Below are positions 1 through 9,063 of a DNA stretch of 64,000 nucleotides, piece by piece (the stretch's first letter is position 1; each line of letters opens with the position of its first letter). The DNA is taken from assembly GCA_022825825.1 (NCBI GenBank), contig JAJDWA010000012.1, positions 1-64,000 of the forward strand, written 5' to 3'. The notes beneath the pieces were generated by a model. It saw only the letters and a list, made by a program, of their open reading frames with translations, did not search any database and had not been told where the DNA came from. Source of the stretch: Candidatus Poribacteria bacterium. Lineage in GTDB: Bacteria; Poribacteria; WGA-4E; WGA-3G. The translations under genes and the position numbers were made by a program.

Positions 1-3000
1 GTCAAAAAGGCACAAGAACATGTCAAGCAAAACCAAATAGAGGAAGCAATAGAAATCTACGAACGGATTGTGATAGCGGCACCAGAAAACGATAAATCTC
101 GCTTACAGCTCGCAACGCTTTACTCACGCATAAATCAACACGAAAAAGCTGCGCAAACCTACAACGAACTGCTTAAAGCCGAACCAGAAAACATAAAGTA
201 TCAAGATGCACTGGTTGATAGTCTACAAGCTGCGGGTAAACACAACGAAGCACTTGAAATCGCCCAGACTTATGTTCAAACGTATCCAGAAATGGGTGTC
301 CATTACGCACGCCTCGCAAGACTTTATGAGGCAGAAGGTAATGAAGCCGCAGCCATCGAGAACTATAAAAAAGCAACTACTTTTGGATATGGTGACAAAA
401 AAATATATCTCAGACTTGCAGAACACTATTTTCTCAGTGAGGATATAACGGCTGCTGAAAAAGCATTGAAAAACGCCCTCCTATCCACTACATCAAGTTG
501 GGATCAAGAAGGGATTGAACGGCAATTGGTCAACCTCTATCTTTATCAAGGAAATTTAGAAGAGATGCTACAAAAGGCTGAAGCGGAAGGCACACTCACA
601 TTCGAGATGCAAAAACATCGGGCACAACATTTTTACAATACCGGCGAATTGGAAAAAGCTGCTGTTCACTTTAAGAAAGCACTCGAAATGACCAATAGTA
701 CTTATAAGCGAGATGAAATCGCTAACGAATTGATCGATGTCCACTTAAAACAGGACAGGTCAGACTTGGTTTTAGACTTCTACGAATCCGAAATATCAAA
801 ACAGATTCATTCAAAGGGCGTCTCAACATCTTTCAGTTCATCCGGTATTACAGCCCGATTCGGTGGTGATTACACACGTAACACCTTGATAGATGCCTAT
901 AAAAATCGAGGGCAACTTGATGTATTGAGAACCCTTTTCGAAGGTAAACTTGAAAAGGATGCTACTAACCCTGGCATCCTTGAACTACTCGCTGAAATTT
1001 ATTGGGAGACCAATGAGTATCAGAAAGCTGCCGAAGCATACCACACCCTTTGTAAAGCTGAACCGATGGGACGTAAGAATATTCGCAGCTTTTATTATGC
1101 AGCTGCTGCCTTTCACAAAAGTAACCAGCCTGATATGGTGAAAGCGGTACTGAACCAAGCCGAAGCCGCGCTTGCATCCAGCAACTTTAATTGGGATACC
1201 CCATCATTCCTGGGAGCATTAGCCACTATCTGTCTTAAGAATGAAATGTTCGACCAGGCTATAAAACTCGCAACAAACGCTGTTTCTGAAGCACAGAAAG
1301 ACAAAAGCAATTGGGGCGAGTATTTATACGAAATTCTTGCGAAAAGCCACCTCGGTGCAAAACGTTATGAAGACGCTTTTGAGGCATATCAACAGATGGC
1401 AAAAGAGGATGGGCGCAGCTCCATACGAAAACGAGCAGAAATTGGAATGAACGAAGCAGCAAAAGCCGGAAAACTTTATGATAAATGGATACCGGAACAA
1501 CTGAAGCTGGTTGAGGAGAATCCCAACGATTCCCAAAATACCTTGAAACTTGCCCAAAGCTACGAAGCGACTGATAAAATTGAAGAAGCGATTGCACAAT
1601 ATGTAAGCCTCTCCGAACTTGAGCCAGAAAAATCACTGTGGTACGAAAAACTTGGTGACCTCTATCAAAATCTACCGCAAGAGAGCCGTGAAACAGGCAC
1701 TGTGTCTGAGGGGTTAAGCCCCGAACAATTGGCGAAGTCCATATCCGCCTATGAAAAAGCAATTGAACTTGAACCGACTTCGTCCCAACTCTACGACCTA
1801 TTGGCAAAAACCTATATAAAAGCAGCGCAAACTTCACAAGCGGAGGCGACGTATCGTAGCGCATTAGACGCACCTCTTACACAAAGTGAACATGATTCTG
1901 CAATCCTCGCTATTATCGGACTTTACGCTGATGAGGGGGAAGAAAACAAACAAATTGCTTTCCTTGAAGAGTTACGTCAAAATTTGGCGAAAATGGATAA
2001 TAGTGCTGTCCTGCACGAACTTTTAGGTGATCTCTACACAAAAGTAGGCGATTCCGAAAAAGCTGAGCTTGCCTATGCTAAGTGGCTGCAAATTCGGCAG
2101 AAAGCACTCAACAGCGCACCGAGCTCACACACTTATCGTAACTTTGCTGATACGCTACTTGACAAAGGACTTTATCCAGAAGCAGCACTCAAATTCGCAA
2201 AACGTGCGTTCCAAAAAAGCACAGATTTATATTATACATATCCTGCGACACTTGGACGTGCATGTATCGCCAATGGACTTTATGATGAGGCACTAAAACA
2301 TTTCAAACATGCGTTAAGTCTCATATCCGATGAGCATTATTCGGATATGTTTTGGGAGGAAATCGCTGAAGCTATCAAGAATGCTAACGACAAAGAACGT
2401 TACGTCCAAATGCTGGAGACGTTGATAAGTTCTATTCCATCAGAAAGTTCAAAGGCTCGCGCAAATATTTATCAGACCATCGCTGAATTTTATGCAGAAA
2501 ATGGGATGCCTGAGAAGGCGGAAAACTATCTTTTAAATGTTGGCTTTATTCCAGAAACTGCCTGGATAACCTTAGGGCAATTCGGCAATAAGGATAATAT
2601 GGGTCCCTATATCGCTTACATCCCAGAGGAAACCACACAGATTGACACAACCGCAAAGTATTATGGAAAAGATAAACTCATTCGTTGGCAAAAATTGGAG
2701 GACAACAATGTAAATGGGATGATCTGGCTCGGTAGTGACATTGATTGGACTACAACATACACATGGGCAATCGTCTCTTCGCCTGATGAACGTGATATTA
2801 CAATCCGATTTGACAGTGATGATCAAGGAACAGTCTGGTTAAACGGAAAAGAGGTTTTTAGGCACGATAGAATGAGTGGGGCAGAAGTTGATCGATACAC
2901 CTTTCCTGTTACCCTGCAGCAAGGCGAAAACACTATTCTCCTCAAGGTCTGCAATGCAACAATATATACGTATTTTTTTATGCGGCTTACGGATGTCGAT

Positions 3001-3669
3001 GGTAATCCGTTTAAAGATTTGAAATTCAAAAACGCTGATGCGTTGCTGAATGCTCCACCGCCTACCAAACCGATCTTCCACGTAAATGTCAACCTCGGCT
3101 TAGCTGAATACTATAGCAAAAATAACATGCCCGATAAGGCAATGGAACAGATACGACAAACCGGCATCATTCATGAGAATGCGTGGATGGTTCTCGGACC
3201 TTATGATAACACGGTGGGAATCGGATACAATACGAAATACATCCCCGAAGATACAACGCAGATTGATCTCACCGCAAAATATGAAGGCGTAGATGGACAA
3301 ATAAGTTGGGAAAAATTCACCGATGCTGCTTTCAATGGCTTTATCGATTTCGGAGAGGATATCAATTGGCGTGTTTCTTACGCATGGACAACCATAACCT
3401 CTCCTGACGAACGAGAAGTGCTATTCCGATTTAGCAGTGATGACCAATCAAAAATATGGCTAAATGGCAAAGAGGTATTCGTGGATCCCAACGCTCAATC
3501 AGCAATACTTGACAAAAACACTATTCCCGTAACGCTCAAGGCAGGCAAAAATACCATCCTCGTCAAAGTCTGCAATGAGGAAATGAGTTGGGGATTCTAT
3601 CTGCGGCTTACGGATGTTGATGGAAAACCTTTTGAAGATTTGAAAATTAACGGTGTGCCAGACAATTAG
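1..3669 (+). CDS. Large TPR protein with duplicated C-terminal beta modules (5' end outside window)
   Basis: The reading frame is open from base 1 (first codons GTC AAA AAG GCA), so the gene starts upstream; the GTG at 70 is not needed as a start. About 1222 residues are visible. The first two thirds are helical TPR-type repeats with typical spacing of small and aromatic residues, for example KAAQTYNELLKAEPEN. The last third contains two copies of a beta-rich module of about 150 residues. Each begins AW(I/M)(T/V)LG and contains SPDER, SDDQ, WLNGKEVF and the ending RLTDVDG(N/K)PF. The module resembles carbohydrate-binding or jelly-roll domains of secreted proteins; that assignment is by pattern only. 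A short TPR-like helix pair precedes each copy (NGMPEKAENYLL and NNMPDKAMEQIR), so the duplicated unit is helix pair plus beta module. Probably an exported scaffold or binding protein; the substrate is unknown. Confidence 0.85.
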   Translation, partial: VKKAQEHVKQNQIEEAIEIYERIVIAAPENDKSRLQLATLYSRINQHEKAAQTYNELLKAEPENIKYQDALVDSLQAAGKHNEALEIAQTYVQTYPEMGVHYARLARLYEAEGNEAAAIENYKKATTFGYGDKKIYLRLAEHYFLSEDITAAEKALKNALLSTTSSWDQEGIERQLVNLYLYQGNLEEMLQKAEAEGTLTFEMQKHRAQHFYNTGELEKAAVHFKKALEMTNSTYKRDEIANELIDVHLKQDRSDLVLDFYESEISKQIHSKGVSTSFSSSGITARFGGDYTRNTLIDAYKNRGQLDVLRTLFEGKLEKDATNPGILELLAEIYWETNEYQKAAEAYHTLCKAEPMGRKNIRSFYYAAAAFHKSNQPDMVKAVLNQAEAALASSNFNWDTPSFLGALATICLKNEMFDQAIKLATNAVSEAQKDKSNWGEYLYEILAKSHLGAKRYEDAFEAYQQMAKEDGRSSIRKRAEIGMNEAAKAGKLYDKWIPEQLKLVEENPNDSQNTLKLAQSYEATDKIEEAIAQYVSLSELEPEKSLWYEKLGDLYQNLPQESRETGTVSEGLSPEQLAKSISAYEKAIELEPTSSQLYDLLAKTYIKAAQTSQAEATYRSALDAPLTQSEHDSAILAIIGLYADEGEENKQIAFLEELRQNLAKMDNSAVLHELLGDLYTKVGDSEKAELAYAKWLQIRQKALNSAPSSHTYRNFADTLLDKGLYPEAALKFAKRAFQKSTDLYYTYPATLGRACIANGLYDEALKHFKHALSLISDEHYSDMFWEEIAEAIKNANDKERYVQMLETLISSIPSESSKARANIYQTIAEFYAENGMPEKAENYLLNVGFIPETAWITLGQFGNKDNMGPYIAYIPEETTQIDTTAKYYGKDKLIRWQKLEDNNVNGMIWLGSDIDWTTTYTWAIVSSPDERDITIRFDSDDQGTVWLNGKEVFRHDRMSGAEVDRYTFPVTLQQGENTILLKVCNATIYTYFFMRLTDVDGNPFKDLKFKNADALLNAPPPTKPIFHVNVNLGLAEYYSKNNMPDKAMEQIRQTGIIHENAWMVLGPYDNTVGIGYNTKYIPEDTTQIDLTAKYEGVDGQISWEKFTDAAFNGFIDFGEDINWRVSYAWTTITSPDEREVLFRFSSDDQSKIWLNGKEVFVDPNAQSAILDKNTIPVTLKAGKNTILVKVCNEEMSWGFYLRLTDVDGKPFEDLKINGVPDN

Positions 3670-3676
3670 TAGATCA

Positions 3677-3963
3677 ATCTCATAAATCATTTGTAGGGCG
3701 GGGCTCTGTGCCTCGCCATGTCTCCATAAATAGGAAACAATGGGCAGGCACAGAAACCCGCCCCATAGGCGTCAATTTTAGCACATAATTACCAGATTGT
3801 CTCTTGTAGGAGGGCTTTCTAAGCCCGATTTTCTTCTGTAGGAGCGAGTTTTGCTCGCGACATCAGACGAACGGTCGCGAGCAAAGCTCGCTCCTACAAG
3901 AAAACCTCCGCTAAATTGACGCCTATGGCAGGCACAGAGACCCGCCCCTACGATTTAGGGTAA
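3677..3963. repeat. Nested GTAG-type REP palindromes filling a 420-bp gap
   Basis: The gap between the TPR gene and the rubredoxin-like gene holds stacked palindromes. The left edge is CTCATAAATCA followed by GTAGGGCGGGGCTCTGTGCC, with its inverted partners at 3742-3764 and 3931-3951. A second element sits inside: GTAGGAGGGCTTTCTAAGCC at 3806, and an inverted pair at 3838-3898 (GTAGGAGCGAG facing CTCGCTCCTAC). The inner block is bracketed by an inverted repeat, TAGGCGTCAATTTTAGC at 3766-3782 against GCTAAATTGACGCCTA at 3910-3925, so one element appears inserted into another. The left edge matches the MITE at 55350. I see no gene in the gap. Confidence 0.8.
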
Positions 3964-4089
3964 TTTGGTATTATACAATTAAACGTTGCATTTCAAAACG
4001 AAATTTGCTAAAATGGCAATATTGGAGATTTTGATTTTTTTATAGATTGTAGACGCGCATAACGCTTTTATTAAAGAAAGGAATTTGCA

Positions 4090-4347
4090 ATGTTTGTTTG
4101 TATCGCATGCGGTTATTTGTGGAAAGAAGCGGATGAACCGCCAGACGAGTGTCCGGCTTGCACGGCACCCAAAGAGAAATATATCCCTTACGATGACAGA
4201 GCAGAACGTTGGGTCAAACGTGCAGTCGCTGCACATGTGATGTACCCAGACGAAGAAGGTGCTGACCTTCGTGCAGAGAATTCTGCTCTCTCTTCACATA
4301 TCAGATTCGCCTTGGTTGGGTTACTCGGTGACCTTCAAAAAGAATAA
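4090..4347 (+). CDS. Rubredoxin-like small iron/zinc-binding protein
   Basis: A protein of 85 residues that starts with a rubredoxin-type knuckle, C4-I-A-C7-G-Y, followed by C21-P-A-C24. This spacing matches the rubredoxin-like domain found alone or at the end of rubrerythrins, where four cysteines hold one iron or zinc. The second half (about residues 32-85) is mostly charged and helical and matches no family I recognise. The protein is too short for a rubrerythrin and has no ferritin-like four-helix part. AAAGAAAGGA lies about 7 bases upstream of the ATG, and an intrinsic terminator follows the stop, so it is probably a single-gene transcript. Role in electron transfer or oxidative stress is inferred from the family. 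Confidence 0.75.
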   Translation: MFVCIACGYLWKEADEPPDECPACTAPKEKYIPYDDRAERWVKRAVAAHVMYPDEEGADLRAENSALSSHIRFALVGLLGDLQKE

Positions 4348-4353
4348 AAGAGC

Positions 4354-4390
4354 AAGCTCCGATTTACGCAATCGGAGCTTCTTTTTGTTT
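4354..4390 (+). terminator. Intrinsic terminator after the rubredoxin-like gene
   Basis: An 11-bp perfect stem (AAGCTCCGATT / AATCGGAGCTT) with the 5-base loop TACGC is followed by CTTTTTGTTTT. It begins 7 bases after the stop codon. Confidence 0.9.
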
Positions 4391-4468
4391 TCCATTAATT
4401 TCACACCAAACCACATCATAAAAACTGAGAACCTCCGTTTATATCGAAGGTCTTAAAATCAGAAAGGA

Positions 4469-4508
4469 ACGGCATTGTTGGTCCCTTGCACCGATAAAAA
4501 AATGCCGT
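4469..4508 (+). other. Inverted repeat just upstream of the first M16 gene
   Basis: ACGGCATT (4469-4476) is repeated inverted as AATGCCGT (4501-4508), ending 8 bases before the ATG at 4517. No good ribosome-binding site lies directly before that ATG, whereas AGAAAGGA lies just before the left arm. Folding would bring the purine-rich stretch close to the start. The role is speculative. Confidence 0.4.
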
Positions 4509-4516
4509 AATATAAA

Positions 4517-6034
4517 ATGAAACATGTCCGTTATCTGCTGATCCTCTTCCTTGTGGCATTGCACGGAATAGCATCAGCCCAAAACCTTGCAGACCGTGTG
4601 GTGGAACACACTTTCCCCAACGGATTAAAACTATTGATGATTGAGCGCCACACTTCGCCTACCGTCGCGCCGTACATCCTCTTTAAAGCGGGTTCAGTAG
4701 ATGAATCTGACGATGCGCGCGGTATTGCACACATGCTTGAACACATGCTGTTCAAAGGCACTAAAACAATCGGCACTAAAGACTATGAAAAAGAAAAAGT
4801 TGTACTTGCCGAAATAGATAAAATTGGTGACGCATTAGACATGGAACGTGCAAAAGGTGCGAGAGCAGACGCAGAGAAAATTGCCGAATTGGAAGCGGCA
4901 CTCAAAACGCAACAAGAAGCCGTAAAAGAATGGATTGTCTCTGGCGAATACACTGAAATTTATACGCAACACGGCAGCACGGGATTTAACGCTGGCACCT
5001 CTGTTGATTATACAATTTATACAGTGGAACTGCCTTCTAACAAATTAGAATTGTGGGCAATGCTTGAATCTGATCGGCTTAAGAACGCTGTCCTCCGCGA
5101 ATTTTATGTTGAACGTGAAGCGGTAAAAGAGGAACGCCGAATGGTTGTGGAAACGCGTCCCGGTGGCAAATTATATGAACAGTTTATGGCTGCATCCTTC
5201 ACCGCGCATCCCTACGGTATGCCGATTATCGGATGGCCTTCTGATATCGCAATGCTAAACCGCAAAAAAGCAGAAGAATTCTTCCGTATCCACTACGCTC
5301 CCAATAACTCTGTGATGGTCATTGTCGGAGATATTAATACCGAAAAAACCATCAAACTCATTGAAAAATATTTTGGTGATATTCCATCGCAACCACTCCC
5401 TGATGAAGTCACCGTTCGTGAACCTGCACAAGAAGGGGAACGAAGGATTGAGGTAGAATTTGACGCTGAACCACAGATGATGATCGGATTCCATAAACCG
5501 ACAATCCCACATTTCGACGATTACGTGCTGGACATGATCAGTGCCATTCTTTCGGATGGACGCACTTCCCGTTTTTACAAAAACATCGTTGAAGAAGGCA
5601 TAGCGGTTTCTGCTAATTCAATAAACGGATACCCCGGTGCTCGTTATGATAACCTCTTTGTGGTTAGTGCTACCCCTCGCTCGCCCCATACGACAGCAGA
5701 TGTGGAGGAAGCAATTTATGCTCAACTGGAAAAACTGAAAACGGAACCTGTTGCAGAAAAGGAATTTAAACGTATCCTTAAACAGATTGATGCTGGCTTT
5801 ATCCGCGCACTCAGTTCAAACGCTGGAATGGCAAACCAACTCGCTTTCTATGAAGGCATTGCTGGTGACTGGCGATACATACTCAATTGGCGGAAAAAGA
5901 TGTATGAAATCACACCGGATGACATCATGAGAGTAGCCCAAACCTATTTTAAAAAGAGCAATCGCACCGTCGCTACACTTGTTAAGAAAGAACTTGTAGC
6001 ATCTGAAAGTACTGACAAGGAGGAAAGTGAATAA
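4517..6034 (+). CDS. Secreted zinc peptidase, M16 (pitrilysin) family, catalytic partner
   Basis: 505 residues with an N-terminal signal peptide ending near ASAQ (residue 22). The inverted zinc-binding motif of M16 peptidases is present as H72-M-L-E75-H76, followed by MLFKGT. The downstream conserved region containing the third zinc ligand is visible as EREAVKEERR. About 50 charged, helical residues (from about residue 90) are inserted between the two parts, which is longer than in compact M16B enzymes. The C-terminal half matches the inactive M16 repeat (YAPNNSVMVIVGD). The stop overlaps the start of the next gene by one base (TAATG), behind AAGGAGG, so the pair is translationally coupled. 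Together they fit the catalytic/non-catalytic M16 dimer common in diderm bacteria, acting in the periplasm. Confidence 0.9.
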   Translation: MKHVRYLLILFLVALHGIASAQNLADRVVEHTFPNGLKLLMIERHTSPTVAPYILFKAGSVDESDDARGIAHMLEHMLFKGTKTIGTKDYEKEKVVLAEIDKIGDALDMERAKGARADAEKIAELEAALKTQQEAVKEWIVSGEYTEIYTQHGSTGFNAGTSVDYTIYTVELPSNKLELWAMLESDRLKNAVLREFYVEREAVKEERRMVVETRPGGKLYEQFMAASFTAHPYGMPIIGWPSDIAMLNRKKAEEFFRIHYAPNNSVMVIVGDINTEKTIKLIEKYFGDIPSQPLPDEVTVREPAQEGERRIEVEFDAEPQMMIGFHKPTIPHFDDYVLDMISAILSDGRTSRFYKNIVEEGIAVSANSINGYPGARYDNLFVVSATPRSPHTTADVEEAIYAQLEKLKTEPVAEKEFKRILKQIDAGFIRALSSNAGMANQLAFYEGIAGDWRYILNWRKKMYEITPDDIMRVAQTYFKKSNRTVATLVKKELVASESTDKEESE

Positions 6035-8181
6035 TGCAGAAACAGATTACCAATGGACTTTTCATAGCGGTATTAATTACCTGTTTTATCGTTTCGGGTG
6101 TTTTGCCGTTATGTGCTAAACCGCACGAAGAACTCACATTTGAACCTATTCAGTTCAAACCGCCTGTACCGCAAAGACATGAACTTTCCAATGGAATGGT
6201 TTTATATCTACTGGAAGATCACGAGTTGCCGGTATTTGACATCAGCGGACTGGTTAGAACGGGTACCATCTACGACTCCAGTGACAAGATTGGATTAGCC
6301 TCTATCTTCGCGAGTGTCATGCGAACCGGTGGCACAATGTCGCGTGAACCGGATGCCTTGAACGAAGAACTTGAATCTATGGCTGCCTCCGTTGAGGTCG
6401 GCATGTCGCCTGAATACGGCACGGTGAATCTTTCAACGATGGCAGAAGATATTGAAAAAGGATTAGAAATCTTTGCTGATGTTTTACGAAACCCCGCTTT
6501 CCGCGAAGAAAAACTTGAACTCCGAAAACAACAGGCAATTGAAAGTATTCGTAGAAGAAATGATAATCCGATTCAATTGGCATGGCGGAACTTCTCTGAG
6601 ATTCTTTACGGAAAAGATCATCCGTTCGGATGGTATTCTGAAATTGAGAACGTAGAGAGCATCACAGTAGACGATCTCAAAACGTTCCATACCAAATACT
6701 ATCATCCTAACAACATGATGCTATCAATTACCGGCGATTTTGATACTGAAACGTTAATCGCACAACTTGAAAAAGTGTTTGAAGGATGGGACAACGCTAA
6801 AATAAAATTTCCACACATTGCTGCCGTTGAAAACGCACCAAAACCTTCTGTCAACTATATTTTCAAGGATCTACCGCAGACGACAATGCTGATTGGACAT
6901 TTCGGCATCGAGCGGACTCCAGATTTCCCAGATTTTTTTGCGCTCCGTGTTATGAATGACATTCTTGGCGAAGGTGGGTTTACCTCTCGTTTAATGAAGG
7001 AGGTACGAGAAAAACACGGTCTCGCCTATATGGTCGGAAGCCTCATGCAAATGAGTCTCTACTCAAATCCTGGTGAGTGGTTCGCCTATTCACAGACACG
7101 TACAGATAAAACTGCCGAAGCAATTTCGCTCATCATCAGCATAGTACGGGGCATAAGAGAAAACCCGGTGTCTGAGGAAGAACTACAGCGTACTAAAGAT
7201 TCGCTTATCAATTCGTTTGTGTTCGGTTTCGAGAGTAGTTCGCAAATCGCCTTTCAGCAGATGATGCTTGCTTATCGTGGATTCGCACCAGACTTCCTTG
7301 AAACCTATACTGACAATATCGCGAAGGTTACGGCGGAAGATGTGCAGGCTGTTGCGCAGAAGTATCTCCATCCTGATGCGCTTACAATTGTCACTGTCGG
7401 AAATCAAGATAACTTCGACCGTTCTTTGAGCGAATTCGGGAAAGTCAATGAGATTGAGATAAAACAGGCGGAACTACCACCCGCTGAACCGATGCCTGAA
7501 GCGAGTGAGACGGACATTGCAAAAGCCAAAGAAATCGTTGCTGCAGCCGTTGCGGCACACGGTGGTATAGAGAGATTGAAAGCAGTCAAAAATGTTGTTG
7601 CGAATATGCAGGTCACTATTCATACGCCAATGGGAGCAATGGATATGAAAGTTGTCCTACATCAGGTCTATCCAGATAAAATGCGACAAGATATCAACAC
7701 ACCTCAGGGCGAAACGAGTATCGTGTTTGACGGTGAAGCTGCCTTTGCCATGTCACAAATGGGCACGCAACCGCTACCACCTGAAATGACGACCTCCCTG
7801 AAAAATGCTATTTTCAGAGACACGGTCCCACTGCTGGTCCACCTTACACAAAACGATGTCCCAGTTCAATATGCAGGCACAGAAGAAGTGGATGGAAAAC
7901 CGGCATCTGTTTTGCTTGCCAAGCAGCCTTCAGGTGAAATGCTTAAGGTCTTCATCAGTGAAGATACACATTATGTGGTTAAATTAGCATTTCGCGAAAC
8001 AGAGCAGGGTGTGACGATGGAGAGAGAAACTCTGTTTTCCGATTTTCGCGACGTTGAGGGCGTTAAATTCGCGTTCCACGTTGTGCAAAATGTGAATGGT
8101 GAACTATACACCAATAATCGTGTCAATAGTGTCAAGTTGAATACTGAACTTGACGAATCACTTTTTGAGGTGCCTGAGTGA
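6034..8181 (+). CDS. M16 peptidase-like protein without zinc site, fused to a C-terminal lipoprotein-sorting-like domain
   Basis: 715 residues with a signal peptide (about 1-28). The M16 fold is evident from the N-terminal (SNGMVLYLLEDH) and C-terminal (YYHPNNMMLSITGDF) core blocks. The HxxEH zinc motif is replaced by GLASIFASVMRTGGT, so this should be the non-catalytic partner of the upstream protein. Residues about 490-715 form an extra domain (AAAVAAHGGIERLKAVKNV and onward) that resembles the LolA/outer-membrane lipoprotein-sorting fold seen appended to M16 proteins. The GTG of the next gene overlaps the end of this one (GTGA), so three genes form one coupled unit. Functional detail beyond the M16 pairing is inference. 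Confidence 0.85.
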   Translation: MQKQITNGLFIAVLITCFIVSGVLPLCAKPHEELTFEPIQFKPPVPQRHELSNGMVLYLLEDHELPVFDISGLVRTGTIYDSSDKIGLASIFASVMRTGGTMSREPDALNEELESMAASVEVGMSPEYGTVNLSTMAEDIEKGLEIFADVLRNPAFREEKLELRKQQAIESIRRRNDNPIQLAWRNFSEILYGKDHPFGWYSEIENVESITVDDLKTFHTKYYHPNNMMLSITGDFDTETLIAQLEKVFEGWDNAKIKFPHIAAVENAPKPSVNYIFKDLPQTTMLIGHFGIERTPDFPDFFALRVMNDILGEGGFTSRLMKEVREKHGLAYMVGSLMQMSLYSNPGEWFAYSQTRTDKTAEAISLIISIVRGIRENPVSEEELQRTKDSLINSFVFGFESSSQIAFQQMMLAYRGFAPDFLETYTDNIAKVTAEDVQAVAQKYLHPDALTIVTVGNQDNFDRSLSEFGKVNEIEIKQAELPPAEPMPEASETDIAKAKEIVAAAVAAHGGIERLKAVKNVVANMQVTIHTPMGAMDMKVVLHQVYPDKMRQDINTPQGETSIVFDGEAAFAMSQMGTQPLPPEMTTSLKNAIFRDTVPLLVHLTQNDVPVQYAGTEEVDGKPASVLLAKQPSGEMLKVFISEDTHYVVKLAFRETEQGVTMERETLFSDFRDVEGVKFAFHVVQNVNGELYTNNRVNSVKLNTELDESLFEVPE

Positions 8182-8948
8182 AAACATTGAATTTACAAGT
8201 CCGATATTTTCAAGATAGCACACCAGCGGATGTGCCGTGCCGTGAAACAGCGTTTATCCGCCGTGAATTTGAAATGCCGTTGCCAATTGATGAGACCGCT
8301 TTGGTCCTCGTTGATTTGTGGAACGTGCATTTCATTGAAACTTGGATTGAACGCGCAAAGCAGGTGACTGTTGATTGTGTTGTCCCTGTAATAGATGCGG
8401 CGCGACAGGTAGGCATGACAATCGTTCATGCCCCTTCGCCGTCGGTAGCGGCGCAATATCCGCACCTCAAACGGCACAAACCGCCTGAACCAGCTTCACC
8501 TTTGACGTGGCCTCCCTCCGATTTCCGAGGCAGAGAAGGCGATTATTCTGTATACCGTGGACCTCGCAGTCAACCGCCGGGTATCGGCGTCCATTGGGAT
8601 AAACTTGCATCGCAACTCTCCATGTCCCCTGCAATTGACGTTAAAGAAGATGAGTTTGTCATTGCTACTGGACAACAGTTGCATGAATTGCTTGAAGAAC
8701 GGAAAATCCTGCATCTCATCTTTGCAGGTTTTGCAACAAATTGGTGTGTTTTAGGCAGGGATTACGGTATCCGTTCTATGTCAAGGTACGGGTATAACAT
8801 CATTCTACTCCGGGACGCCACTACAGGCGTAGAGTTCCCTGATACTTACGATAACCTGTTCACAACAGAGATAGCAATTCGGGAGGTTGAACAGCAGTAT
8901 GGGTTTAGTGCGTCAAATGCCGATTTCTTTGCGGCAGTAGCAAAATAA
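8178..8948 (+). CDS. Isochorismatase-fold cysteine hydrolase
   Basis: 256 residues; GTG start overlapping the preceding stop. The family core is present: ALVLVDLWN with D46 as probable general base, GMTIVHAPSP on the next strand, and AGFATNWCVL with C190 as nucleophile. K156 (VKEDEF) is a candidate for the catalytic lysine, although the surrounding segment fits only loosely. There is no signal peptide, so the enzyme is cytoplasmic, which is odd for a gene coupled to two exported peptidase-like proteins. The substrate could be an N-carbamoyl compound, nicotinamide or another amide and cannot be read from sequence. The last 30 codons recur as an orphan copy at 11310-11410. Confidence 0.85.
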   Translation: MKTLNLQVRYFQDSTPADVPCRETAFIRREFEMPLPIDETALVLVDLWNVHFIETWIERAKQVTVDCVVPVIDAARQVGMTIVHAPSPSVAAQYPHLKRHKPPEPASPLTWPPSDFRGREGDYSVYRGPRSQPPGIGVHWDKLASQLSMSPAIDVKEDEFVIATGQQLHELLEERKILHLIFAGFATNWCVLGRDYGIRSMSRYGYNIILLRDATTGVEFPDTYDNLFTTEIAIREVEQQYGFSASNADFFAAVAK

Positions 8949-9063
8949 AAATGACTATATGCACGCTAATATCATGACTTTTTTAAATAAGGCATTTTTT
9001 CTTCGATTCTAACGACAACATGCTTGTAGCATATAGAATTAAGGGAAAAAGGACAACACTGAT

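Noticed and set aside
1259-1873. 204-codon minus-strand frame
   Set aside because: Lies wholly opposite the TPR protein, whose repeats account for the sequence; no ribosome-binding site or recognisable motif.
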